Source: Prochlorococcus sp. AG-686-P16 (GTDB lineage Bacteria; Cyanobacteriota; Cyanobacteriia; PCC-6307; Cyanobiaceae). From it: 22,551 nt of DNA. A program made the translations under genes and the position numbers. Every line of letters begins with the position of its first letter. Positions within the stretch are counted from its first letter, which is position 1. The stretch lies in assembly GCA_003208695.1 (NCBI GenBank), contig QCVY01000006.1:1-22551 (forward strand), in the 5' to 3' direction. Positions 15,307 to 22,465 of this stretch are shown piece by piece. Below the pieces are notes generated by a model. That model searched no databases and had not been told where the DNA came from. It worked only from the letters and a program-made list of their open reading frames with translations.

Positions 15307-16752
15307 ATGAATTTTAAACAATTAATTGTAATAACAATATTATCCTTGTGCTGTATTTTTGGATTTGAAGAAATTTCTTATAGTTTAAATAAAGCAAGCC
15401 AAGATGATATTTCAGAATTAAAAATTTTGAATTACTTACCGAAAGATAATAAAATATTCTTCATTTCAAATACTAAAAGTTCAAAAATCACTCACGTTAT
15501 AAGAAAAAACTTTGAAACAAAGAATCAAGATGAGCTTGCTTTGATAAAAAATAGTATATTGGCATACTTAGGCATAGATTTAGGTACTAATAAATTAGAA
15601 GATATCTATAATAACGAACTTGCAATAACTACCTACGATAATAAAGGGAAAGATATAGATGATGTTTTAATAATATTCAAAATTAAGGAAAAAAAAGATA
15701 TAGATGATATTTTAAATCTTGCCAATAAACTTGATGAGCCTGATAAATTAATTAAAATATATAGAGAAAATAAATTAAATTATTTAAAATATATTTATCG
15801 AACTAATGATAATTATATTATTACTTCCTCTAATAAAACCTTAATACTTGATGCATTACAATCAATTAAAATTGATAACTCTTTTAAAGAAGTATTGAAT
15901 AACTTTAAAAATGAACATAATATCTTTTTAACTAATAATTTCAAAACAAATGAATTATTAAATAACAATTACACTTTAAAGAAAGAGGACTATTTAGTAA
16001 CTTTATTTAATTTTAAAGATAAAGATATTTTATTAAAATCATATTTAGTTAAAAATAACAAAAGATCAGATTTTATATCTTATAAAAACATCGGTACAGA
16101 AAATATATTAGATAAAAAAAACTATCAAATATCTATTTATAATAATTTATTAGATTCTAATAAATATCTTGATGACATCGAAATAAATAGTTTTGAAAAG
16201 AATTTTATTAAAGAAATAAATTATAAATTAAAACAAAATATACTATTCTTAAGTTCTGATAATAATTGGTTATTAATTCATGATAAGAATAAATTTCCTC
16301 TTGAGAGTATAAAATTATTGGAAGATTTTAATAAAAATACTTTAGAAAATAATAATATTATCTATACAATATACTCAAAAGATATACTTAAAAAAGAAGA
16401 AAATATTATAAAACAGTCTACCTATAAAAAGATTTTTTTAGTTCAGACTGACAATCTAAACTTTATTAGTAACACTTTGGTAAATGAAGCAGATATAGAT
16501 TTAATCTCAAACGATTTTTTTAGTTTAAAAGATGATATTCATGCTAAATATTTTCTAAATAAAAAAATAAATATTAAGAATCCTTATTCTATTCAACCTA
16601 AATATGTCTCTTATTTAGAAAACATTAATTACTTTTTTAAAAATTTAATTAATTTATCAATTATAGAATTTAAAGCAATAATCAAACAATCTATTCCAGA
16701 AACAGCTCCTATTTATTATGCAGAAACTAATTTAAAAATATTTAATAATTAA
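15307..16752 (+). CDS. Secreted or membrane-anchored DUF3352-like protein of unknown function
   Basis: From ATG 15307 the protein is 481 residues and opens with a signal-peptide-like stretch (MNFKQLIVITILSLCCIFGF, then a plausible cut near SYS/LNK), so it is probably exported or anchored. The frame is open from a TTG at 15247, but that start would bury the signal segment behind 20 extra residues and leave only 16 bases to the divergent rhodanese start. The N-terminal pattern NYLPKDNKIFFISN, then YLGIDLGTNKLEDIYNNELA and a DDVLIIFKIK strand, resembles the cyanobacterial DUF3352 family; this is recognition by eye and remote. It is very rich in Asn, Lys and Ile, even AT-richer than its neighbours, suggesting weak constraint. 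It contains a near-perfect internal duplication. No catalytic motif is recognised. Confidence 0.72.
   Translation: MNFKQLIVITILSLCCIFGFEEISYSLNKASQDDISELKILNYLPKDNKIFFISNTKSSKITHVIRKNFETKNQDELALIKNSILAYLGIDLGTNKLEDIYNNELAITTYDNKGKDIDDVLIIFKIKEKKDIDDILNLANKLDEPDKLIKIYRENKLNYLKYIYRTNDNYIITSSNKTLILDALQSIKIDNSFKEVLNNFKNEHNIFLTNNFKTNELLNNNYTLKKEDYLVTLFNFKDKDILLKSYLVKNNKRSDFISYKNIGTENILDKKNYQISIYNNLLDSNKYLDDIEINSFEKNFIKEINYKLKQNILFLSSDNNWLLIHDKNKFPLESIKLLEDFNKNTLENNNIIYTIYSKDILKKEENIIKQSTYKKIFLVQTDNLNFISNTLVNEADIDLISNDFFSLKDDIHAKYFLNKKINIKNPYSIQPKYVSYLENINYFFKNLINLSIIEFKAIIKQSIPETAPIYYAETNLKIFNN
15649..15715 (+). repeat. In-frame near-perfect 22-base direct repeat within the DUF3352-like gene
   Basis: Bases 15649-15670 and 15694-15715 agree at 21 of 22 positions and sit 45 bases (15 codons) apart in the same frame, encoding KDIDDVL and KDIDDIL. 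It may be a local duplication of a beta-strand/turn unit or a coincidence of AT-rich codon use. Confidence 0.6.
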
Positions 16753-16831
16753 ACTTGATTGATATCTTGTGGTTAACTAAAAATTATTTGACTATCTTAG
16801 ACCTATAAACGATTTATATCACATTAAAGTT

Positions 16832-17977
16832 TTGGATACTAATAAATTAATTTTAAAACCAGGATTAGAGGGAGTTCCAGTAACTAATTCATCAATATGT
16901 GATATTGACGGTCAAAAAGGAAAATTATTATATAGAGGCTATTCAATTGAAGAATTAGCACAGAAAAGTAGTTTCTTAGAAACTGCTTTTTTATTAATTT
17001 GGGGAGAATTACCTTCAGCAACAGAACTAAGAGATTTTGAACAAGAAGTACAGATGCATCGGAGATTAAGCTTCAGAGTTAGAGATATGATGAAATGCTT
17101 CCCTGCCACGGGGCATCCCATGGATGCTCTGCAATCCAGTGCCGCATCTCTTGGTCTTTTCTATTCAAGAAGAGCGATAGATGATCCTAAATATATCTAC
17201 AACGCAGTTATAAGACTAATCGCAAAAATTCCAACAATGATTGCTGCATTTCAACTTATAAGAAAAGGACAAGATCCCATTCAACCTAGAGATGATTTAT
17301 CCTACTCATCCAATTTTCTTTACATGTTGACTGAGAAAGAACAAGATCCTATAGCTGCAAAAGTTTTTGATAGATGCCTAATTCTTCATGCAGAACATAG
17401 TTTAAATGCGAGTACATTTAGCGCACGAGTAACAGCTAGCACTCTTACCGACCCATACGCGGTAATTGCCTCTGCAGTAGGAACATTAGCTGGTCCTCTT
17501 CATGGAGGAGCAAATGAAGATGTGATTGCCATGTTAGAAGATATTAAAACTCCTGAAAAAGCTGCTTCTTTTCTAGAAGATGCGATTCAAAAAAAGAGTA
17601 AAATAATGGGTTTCGGTCATCGAGAGTATAAAGTTAAAGATCCTCGAGCAATTATTCTTCAGAAATTAGCAGAGGAGCTTTTTATTAGGTTTGGTAAAGA
17701 TGAAATGTATGAAGTTGCTAAAAAATTAGAGTTAGAGGCTATTCCGAGGCTAGGAGGAAAAGGTATTTTTCCAAACGTTGATTTCTATTCTGGCCTTGTT
17801 TACAGAAAACTTGGTATTCCCCGTGACTTATTTACTCCTATTTTTGCAATATCAAGAGTCGCAGGTTGGTTAGCTCATTGGAGAGAACAATTAGGCGCAA
17901 ACAGAATTTTTAGACCATCTCAAATTTATACAGGTTCAGCTCCAAGAGATTGGATTACTTTAGAAAATCGAAAATAA
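16832..17977 (+). CDS. gltA: Citrate synthase
   Basis: It condenses oxaloacetate and acetyl-CoA to citrate, feeding the partial TCA cycle that supplies 2-oxoglutarate for nitrogen assimilation. The 381-residue protein is the short bacterial form, with all three catalytic residues visible: H224 in GPLHGGANED, H263 in MGFGHREYKVKDPRA, and D317 in FPNVDFYSG. HAEHSLNASTFSARV (186-200) is also typical. The start is TTG 16832, giving MDTNKLILKPGLEGV; the first in-frame ATG is at codon 75, well inside the fold. It is followed after 75 bases by ndhA on the same strand, with an imperfect hairpin in between. Confidence 0.97.
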   Translation: MDTNKLILKPGLEGVPVTNSSICDIDGQKGKLLYRGYSIEELAQKSSFLETAFLLIWGELPSATELRDFEQEVQMHRRLSFRVRDMMKCFPATGHPMDALQSSAASLGLFYSRRAIDDPKYIYNAVIRLIAKIPTMIAAFQLIRKGQDPIQPRDDLSYSSNFLYMLTEKEQDPIAAKVFDRCLILHAEHSLNASTFSARVTASTLTDPYAVIASAVGTLAGPLHGGANEDVIAMLEDIKTPEKAASFLEDAIQKKSKIMGFGHREYKVKDPRAIILQKLAEELFIRFGKDEMYEVAKKLELEAIPRLGGKGIFPNVDFYSGLVYRKLGIPRDLFTPIFAISRVAGWLAHWREQLGANRIFRPSQIYTGSAPRDWITLENRK

Positions 17978-17986
17978 TATTTTCAG

Positions 17987-18022
17987 CTTTTCATAAAAAA
18001 CACACATATTGTTTATGAAGAG
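17987..18022 (+). terminator. Stem-loop between gltA and ndhA (possible terminator or processing site)
   Basis: CTTTTCATAAA (17987-17997) can pair with TTTATGAAGAG (18012-18022): 11 pairs including one G-U wobble, with a 14-base loop. It starts 10 bases after the gltA stop. No T-run follows, so it is not a canonical intrinsic terminator; it could protect the gltA 3' end or attenuate read-through into the ndh operon. Confidence 0.4.
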
Positions 18023-18052
18023 TTAATCTAAAGAATAAATAACAACAAAATT

Positions 18053-19171
18053 TTGAACTCCGGATTAGATCTCGAATATAGTTTTAATGAAATCTTAAAA
18101 GGGTTTGGGCTCTCAAGTGAACTTGCTCATATAATCTGGCTACCTTTACCAATGTTATTAGTTTTAGTATCAGCAGTAGTTGGTGTATTAGTAACGGTTT
18201 GGTTAGAAAGAAAAATATCTGCAGCTGCCCAACAAAGAATAGGACCAGAATATGCAGGGGCTTTAGGAGTTCTTCAACCAATTGCAGACGGTCTTAAATT
18301 ACTTGTAAAAGAAGATATTATTCCTGCAAAAGCAGATTCAATTCTTTTCACTGCCGGACCAATATTAGTATTGGTACCGGTGATTCTCTCCTGGTTAGTT
18401 GTTCCCTTTGGCCAAAACTTACTTATTAGTAATGTTGGTATTGGAATTTTTCTTTGGATAGCTCTAAGTAGTATTCAACCTATTGGTCTTCTTATGAGTG
18501 GCTACGCCTCGAATAATAAATACTCACTATTAGGAGGATTAAGAGCAGCTGCTCAATCTATCAGCTATGAAATCCCCCTAGCTTTGTCTGTATTAGCTAT
18601 TGTTTTGATGACAAATTCCCTAAGCACTATTGATATTGTTAATCAACAAAGCGGAGCCGGAATATTAAGTTGGAATATATGGAGGCAACCAGTTGGATTC
18701 ATAATTTTTTGGATATGTGCTCTTGCTGAATGCGAAAGACTACCATTTGACTTACCAGAAGCTGAGGAGGAATTAGTAGCGGGTTATCAAACTGAATATG
18801 CTGGAATGAAATTTGCTTTATTTTATTTAGGCAGCTATATAAATTTAATTCTATCCGCATTATTAGTATCCATACTTTATTTAGGTGGATGGGGGTTTCC
18901 TATTCCTGTTGAGATAATTGCTAAAGTTCTAAATCTTCCAATTAATGCTCCTGTGATTCAAGTTTTCACAGCTTCCATAGGAATCATAATGACTGTTCTC
19001 AAAGCATATCTATTGGTTTTTATTGCTATATTATTGCGTTGGACAACACCAAGAGTAAGAATAGATCAACTTCTAGATTTAGGATGGAAATTCCTTTTAC
19101 CCATATCTCTTGCTAATCTACTTGTGACCGCAGGACTAAAATTAGCTTTCCCTCAATTTTTTGGTGGATAA
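18053..19171 (+). CDS. ndhA: NDH-1 subunit A (membrane arm)
   Basis: This is the NuoH/ND1 homologue that links the membrane arm of the thylakoid NDH-1 complex to the peripheral arm at the quinone site. The 372-residue protein is highly hydrophobic with about eight membrane segments and has the hallmark loops GVLQPIADGLKLL (81-93) and PFDLPEAEEELVAGYQ. The start is TTG 18053; the first in-frame ATG is at codon 34 within the first membrane helix (LPMLLVLVSAVVGV), so an ATG start would truncate the protein. It is the first gene of the conserved ndhA-I-G-E order shared with plastid genomes. Confidence 0.98.
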   Translation: MNSGLDLEYSFNEILKGFGLSSELAHIIWLPLPMLLVLVSAVVGVLVTVWLERKISAAAQQRIGPEYAGALGVLQPIADGLKLLVKEDIIPAKADSILFTAGPILVLVPVILSWLVVPFGQNLLISNVGIGIFLWIALSSIQPIGLLMSGYASNNKYSLLGGLRAAAQSISYEIPLALSVLAIVLMTNSLSTIDIVNQQSGAGILSWNIWRQPVGFIIFWICALAECERLPFDLPEAEEELVAGYQTEYAGMKFALFYLGSYINLILSALLVSILYLGGWGFPIPVEIIAKVLNLPINAPVIQVFTASIGIIMTVLKAYLLVFIAILLRWTTPRVRIDQLLDLGWKFLLPISLANLLVTAGLKLAFPQFFGG

Positions 19172-19195
19172 TGTTTAAGTAAATATACTTAAACA
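19172..19195 (+). repeat. Perfect 24-base hairpin in the ndhA-ndhI spacer
   Basis: TGTTTAAGTA (19172-19181) and TACTTAAACA (19186-19195) are perfect complements around the loop AATA, beginning on the base after the ndhA stop. A 10-bp stem with a 4-base loop is the best intergenic dyad in the window. No T-run follows, so a processing, stabilising or partial-termination element within the ndh transcript is more likely than a full terminator; a dimeric repressor site is also possible. Confidence 0.7.
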
Positions 19196-19239
19196 ATAAA
19201 TAAATCCATTAGAATAAAATAACTAAGTAACTCTTTAAA

Positions 19240-19866
19240 ATGAAAGATTTTCTTCAAAAAGTAAATAGCTATATTAAAGAAGCTTTTAGTGCTGGTAAAT
19301 ATTTATATGATGGACTTTCTGTAACTTTTGATCATCTCAGAAGAAGACCAGTTACTGTTCAATATCCTTACGAAAAGTTAATTCCTTCTGAGAGATATAG
19401 AGGAAGAATCCATTATGAATTTGATAAATGTATAGCCTGTGAAGTATGCGTACGCGTTTGCCCTATAAATCTACCAGTAGTGGACTGGGTTATGAATAAA
19501 GAAACAAAAAAAAAGGAACTTAGAAATTACTCTATAGATTTTGGGGTCTGTATTTTTTGTGGGAATTGTGTTGAATATTGTCCAACAAATTGCTTATCTA
19601 TGACTGAAGAATATGAATTAGCTACATTCGATAGACATAATTTAAATTTTGACAATATAGCATTAGGTAGACTTCCAACAAATGTTACTACTGATCCATC
19701 TGTAAAACCTCTTAGGGAACTTGCTTATTTGCCTAAAGGAGTTATGGACCCTCATGAAGTACCTCCTTCAGATATACGCGTTGGTAAACTTCCAGAAGAA
19801 GTTTATGATTGGATAAAACCAGAATTGAATGATATTAAGGATACTTCTGTTAAACCAAACAAATAA
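19240..19866 (+). CDS. ndhI: NDH-1 subunit I (two 4Fe-4S clusters)
   Basis: This ferredoxin-like subunit passes electrons through two 4Fe-4S clusters toward the quinone site. The 208-residue protein shows both ligand motifs: C64-I-A-C67-E-V-C70-V-R-V-C74-P and C104-I-F-C107-G-N-C110-V-E-Y-C114-P, all eight cysteines present. The N-terminal amphipathic region (about 1-40, including the YDGLSVTFDHLRRRPVTVQY segment) fits membrane-surface attachment. It is separated from ndhA by 68 bases holding a perfect hairpin, and from ndhG by 12 bases. Confidence 0.98.
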   Translation: MKDFLQKVNSYIKEAFSAGKYLYDGLSVTFDHLRRRPVTVQYPYEKLIPSERYRGRIHYEFDKCIACEVCVRVCPINLPVVDWVMNKETKKKELRNYSIDFGVCIFCGNCVEYCPTNCLSMTEEYELATFDRHNLNFDNIALGRLPTNVTTDPSVKPLRELAYLPKGVMDPHEVPPSDIRVGKLPEEVYDWIKPELNDIKDTSVKPNK

Positions 19867-19878
19867 CTTAAATAAAAC

Positions 19879-20478
19879 ATGTCGATAGCAGTCACAACTC
19901 AAATAATTTGTTTTTCAGTACTATCTTTAGTTGTAATAGTAGGAGCACTAGGAGTAATCCTTCTTGAAAGTATTGTTTACTCTGCATTTTTGCTTGGTGG
20001 AGTCTTCATGAGTGTTGCAGGCTTATACCTGCTATTAAACGCGAGTTTTGTCGCTGCAGCTCAAGTTTTAGTTTATGTTGGAGCAGTTAATGTTCTCATA
20101 ATTTTTGCGATAATGTTAGTTAATAAAAAAGAAGATTTAATGCCTATCGAAAATATCAAATCAAGAAGAATTATATCAACATCAATATGTTTAACTCTTC
20201 TAAGTTTATTAATTAGAGTTGATTTATCTAATACTTGGGGTTTGGCGGACCCTAATACATCTATTGGCGAAGAATCTACAATAAGAATTGGAGAACACTT
20301 ATTCAGTGATTATTTGCTCCCTTTTGAGGTGGCATCTGTACTACTTTTGATGGCCATGATTGGCGCTATTGTTTTGGCTAGGAGAGATGTTATGAATGAA
20401 GATATTTCAACAGGATTACCGGTAGATCAAGAACTAATAGAGAAACCAAATGAACCTTTACTAATAAAAAAAAATTAA
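19879..20478 (+). CDS. ndhG: NDH-1 subunit G (membrane arm)
   Basis: This is the NuoJ/ND6 homologue in the NDH-1 membrane arm. The 199-residue protein has about five membrane segments and the conserved third-helix region VAAAQVLVYVGAVNVLIIFA (about 58-77), which is the recognisable core of the family, and ends with a hydrophilic tail. Order and tight spacing (12 bases after ndhI, one base before ndhE) place it in the ndhA-I-G-E operon. Confidence 0.97.
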   Translation: MSIAVTTQIICFSVLSLVVIVGALGVILLESIVYSAFLLGGVFMSVAGLYLLLNASFVAAAQVLVYVGAVNVLIIFAIMLVNKKEDLMPIENIKSRRIISTSICLTLLSLLIRVDLSNTWGLADPNTSIGEESTIRIGEHLFSDYLLPFEVASVLLLMAMIGAIVLARRDVMNEDISTGLPVDQELIEKPNEPLLIKKN

Positions 20479-20479
20479 T

Positions 20480-20800
20480 ATGAATTTAGAATCTATCCCA
20501 CTCCAAGCGTTCTTAATAGTTTCCTCAATATTATTTTGTATTGGTATTTGGGGATTATTAAATAGTAGAAATGCCGTAAGAGTACTGATGAGTATAGAAT
20601 TAATGTTGAATGCAGTTAACATAAATTTGATGGCCTTCTCCTCTTACGTGGACAATAACCTAATTCAAGGACAGGTTTTTACAATTTTTGTTATAACTGT
20701 TGCAGCAGCAGAAGCAGCTGTTGGTTTAGCTATATTGTTGTCCCTTTATAGAAATAGAGTCACTGTGGATATGGAAAGTTTTAATTTATTAAAGTGGTAA
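20480..20800 (+). CDS. ndhE: NDH-1 subunit E (membrane arm)
   Basis: This is the NuoK/ND4L homologue. The 106-residue protein has three membrane helices, with the family motif RVLMSIELMLNAVNINLMAF (residues 30-49), whose Glu (E35) lies in the putative proton path, and ITVAAAEAAVGLAILLSLYR (72-91) with a second buried Glu (E78). The stop/start distance to ndhG is one base, and nadK follows after 10 bases. Confidence 0.98.
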   Translation: MNLESIPLQAFLIVSSILFCIGIWGLLNSRNAVRVLMSIELMLNAVNINLMAFSSYVDNNLIQGQVFTIFVITVAAAEAAVGLAILLSLYRNRVTVDMESFNLLKW

Positions 20801-20810
20801 AAAGCATCTA

Positions 20811-21725
20811 ATGAAACTTTCATTGGTGCTTATTATTTATCGTTCTAACAGTTCAAGTGCTAAAGAAGCATCCATATTTTGTATCAAGGCCCTCAAAGAT
20901 AGAAATATTAAATCAAATACAATAGAAAGTGATTTTGATAATAATCAACTAAAAAGCTACTTTTGCAACCTTGCTGCATTACCTGATCTAGTAATTGTCC
21001 TTGGTGGTGATGGAACTGTTCTTAAATCTGCAAATGCATTAGTTAAATATGATATTCCTATTCTTAGTTTTAATATTGGCGGTAATTTAGGATTTTTGAC
21101 TCAAGAAAAAGATTTTTTATTTGACCAATCATTTATCAAAATTTTGGAAAAAGAAGAATATATAATTGATTTCAGAAATAGGTTACATTGTGATGTTTAC
21201 TGTAACGAAAATTATAGAGAAAGAAAATTACTCAAAAGCTATGATGCATTAAATGATTTTTATTTTAAATCTGTTGAAGAAGATATTTCTCCAACCAATC
21301 AAATTCAAATTGAAATAGATAATGAGAAAGTAAATGAGTATAAGGGTGATGGTTTAATTATTTCTTCCTCAACAGGTTCTACTGCATACTCTATGGCAGC
21401 AGGAGGTCCAATAGTACACCCCTCAATAAATGCATTCGTAATAAACCCAATATGTCCTATGAGCTTAGCCAGCAGGCCAATTATTATTCCTGATACAAGT
21501 AAAGTAATAATTAGAGTCGTTCAAAAGAATAAAAGAGAAATAAAATTATGGAAAGATGGATCAAAATGTATGACTATAAAAGAAAATGATTATTGTGAAA
21601 TTAATAAAGTAACAAAGCCCTGTAAGATGATTAAATTTAATAAAAGCATTTCCTATTACATTACATTAATCAAAAAACTTGATTGGAAAGGAGATTTATC
21701 ATTAAAAAATAATCAAAATATTTAG
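20811..21725 (+). CDS. nadK: NAD kinase
   Basis: It phosphorylates NAD (or NADH) to NADP(H). The 304-residue protein has the diagnostic LGGDGTVLKSAN (64-75), NIGGNLGFLTQ (88-98), GDGLIISSSTGSTAYSMAAG, and HPSINAFVINPICPMSLASR motifs. It follows ndhE by 10 bases and ends with TAG directly against the ATG of the CYTH gene, so it is likely co-transcribed with both. Cyanobacteria usually carry two NAD kinases; which of the two this is cannot be decided here. Confidence 0.96.
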   Translation: MKLSLVLIIYRSNSSSAKEASIFCIKALKDRNIKSNTIESDFDNNQLKSYFCNLAALPDLVIVLGGDGTVLKSANALVKYDIPILSFNIGGNLGFLTQEKDFLFDQSFIKILEKEEYIIDFRNRLHCDVYCNENYRERKLLKSYDALNDFYFKSVEEDISPTNQIQIEIDNEKVNEYKGDGLIISSSTGSTAYSMAAGGPIVHPSINAFVINPICPMSLASRPIIIPDTSKVIIRVVQKNKREIKLWKDGSKCMTIKENDYCEINKVTKPCKMIKFNKSISYYITLIKKLDWKGDLSLKNNQNI

Positions 21726-22214
21726 ATGGCATTAGAAATTGAAAGGCGATTTCTTCTAAAAAATAATCAATGGAAGGAATTTATTACTCATAAAACTTTA
21801 ATAGAGCAGGGCTATCTTTCTTACGATTTGGAAGATTGGATCATCAGAATCAGATTTAGCGGCAAGAACTTTAAAATTGCACTTAAAAAACATATTAAAA
21901 ATTTTACTAATTACGAATATGAATTCTCAATACCAAATAGTGATGGTGAAAGAATCATGGCAACTCTTACAAATACAATTAAAAAAGAAAGATTTTTTTT
22001 AAAAGTTGATCAAAAAGAATGGATTATAGATTGCTTTAAAGACAAAAATTTCCCTTTAGAAATTGCCGAAATTGAGCTTACTGAAGAGAAAGAAAAAGTT
22101 ATTCTTCCCTCTTTTTTAGCAAAAGAAATTACAGGTCTAAAAATATATACCAATCTTAACCTGACAAAACATCCTTTTTCAAAATGGGAAACAAATAATA
22201 TAAAGAAAAAATAG
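21726..22214 (+). CDS. CYTH-domain (triphosphate tunnel) protein
   Basis: The 162-residue protein begins MALEIERRFLL, the ExExR/K signature of CYTH enzymes that bind triphosphate in a beta-barrel tunnel with metal ions. Later segments fit: WIIRIRFSGKNFKIALKK with Arg/Lys pairs, YEYEFSIP, IKKERFFLKVDQKEWIIDCF, and FPLEIAEIEL. Single-domain bacterial members often hydrolyse tripolyphosphate or inorganic polyphosphate; adenylate cyclase activity is less likely at this size. The substrate is inferred. Zero spacing from nadK implies tight co-expression. Confidence 0.88.
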   Translation: MALEIERRFLLKNNQWKEFITHKTLIEQGYLSYDLEDWIIRIRFSGKNFKIALKKHIKNFTNYEYEFSIPNSDGERIMATLTNTIKKERFFLKVDQKEWIIDCFKDKNFPLEIAEIELTEEKEKVILPSFLAKEITGLKIYTNLNLTKHPFSKWETNNIKKK

Positions 22215-22240
22215 CAAAAAGCTCTCTTTTCCTTTATATT
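22197..22240 (+). terminator. Possible terminator at the end of the ndh-nadK-CYTH transcript
   Basis: AATATAAAG (22197-22205) pairs perfectly with CTTTATATT (22232-22240), spanning the CYTH stop codon, and an inner hairpin AAAAG/CTTTT (22217-22221, 22226-22230) sits in the loop. A T-rich stretch follows. The stems contain almost no G-C pairs, so termination strength is doubtful. Confidence 0.33.
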
Positions 22241-22279
22241 CTTTTTATATTTGAAGAAAACTTTTTATTATTTTTTGAT

Positions 22280-22465
22280 ATGTATGGTCTTTATGACAGA
22301 GATGGTGTATTAAGATTTGCCAACTCTGATAGGGAAGCATGTCTTGATTATGCAAAACTTTTTGAATTAAATTCAGCTAATTGTTGTTTGATGAATTTAA
22401 TAGTAAGTATCGATAAAGAAGCTAATATTAATCTTGATCTGAATCAGGAAGAGAACAACAATTAA
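22280..22465 (+). CDS. Small hypothetical protein (61 aa)
   Basis: I do not recognise this protein. It begins MYGLYDRDGVLRFANSDREA, followed by an apparent helix (CLDYAKLFEL), two adjacent Cys (NCCLMNL), a strand-like IVSIDKEAN and an acidic Asn-rich tail. There is no signal peptide or membrane segment. A real gene is likely because it has an ATG start after a 65-base gap from CYTH, non-random amino-acid use, and no competing frame over most of its length. Its last 38 bases overlap the end of the convergent LuxR-type gene in another frame. Confidence 0.68.
   Translation: MYGLYDRDGVLRFANSDREACLDYAKLFELNSANCCLMNLIVSIDKEANINLDLNQEENNN

Noticed and set aside
16753..16831. NtcA-type operator upstream of gltA
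   Set aside because: I looked for a GTA-N8-TAC dyad in the spacer and found none; only a loose TTGACT and a TATAAA with wrong spacing are present.
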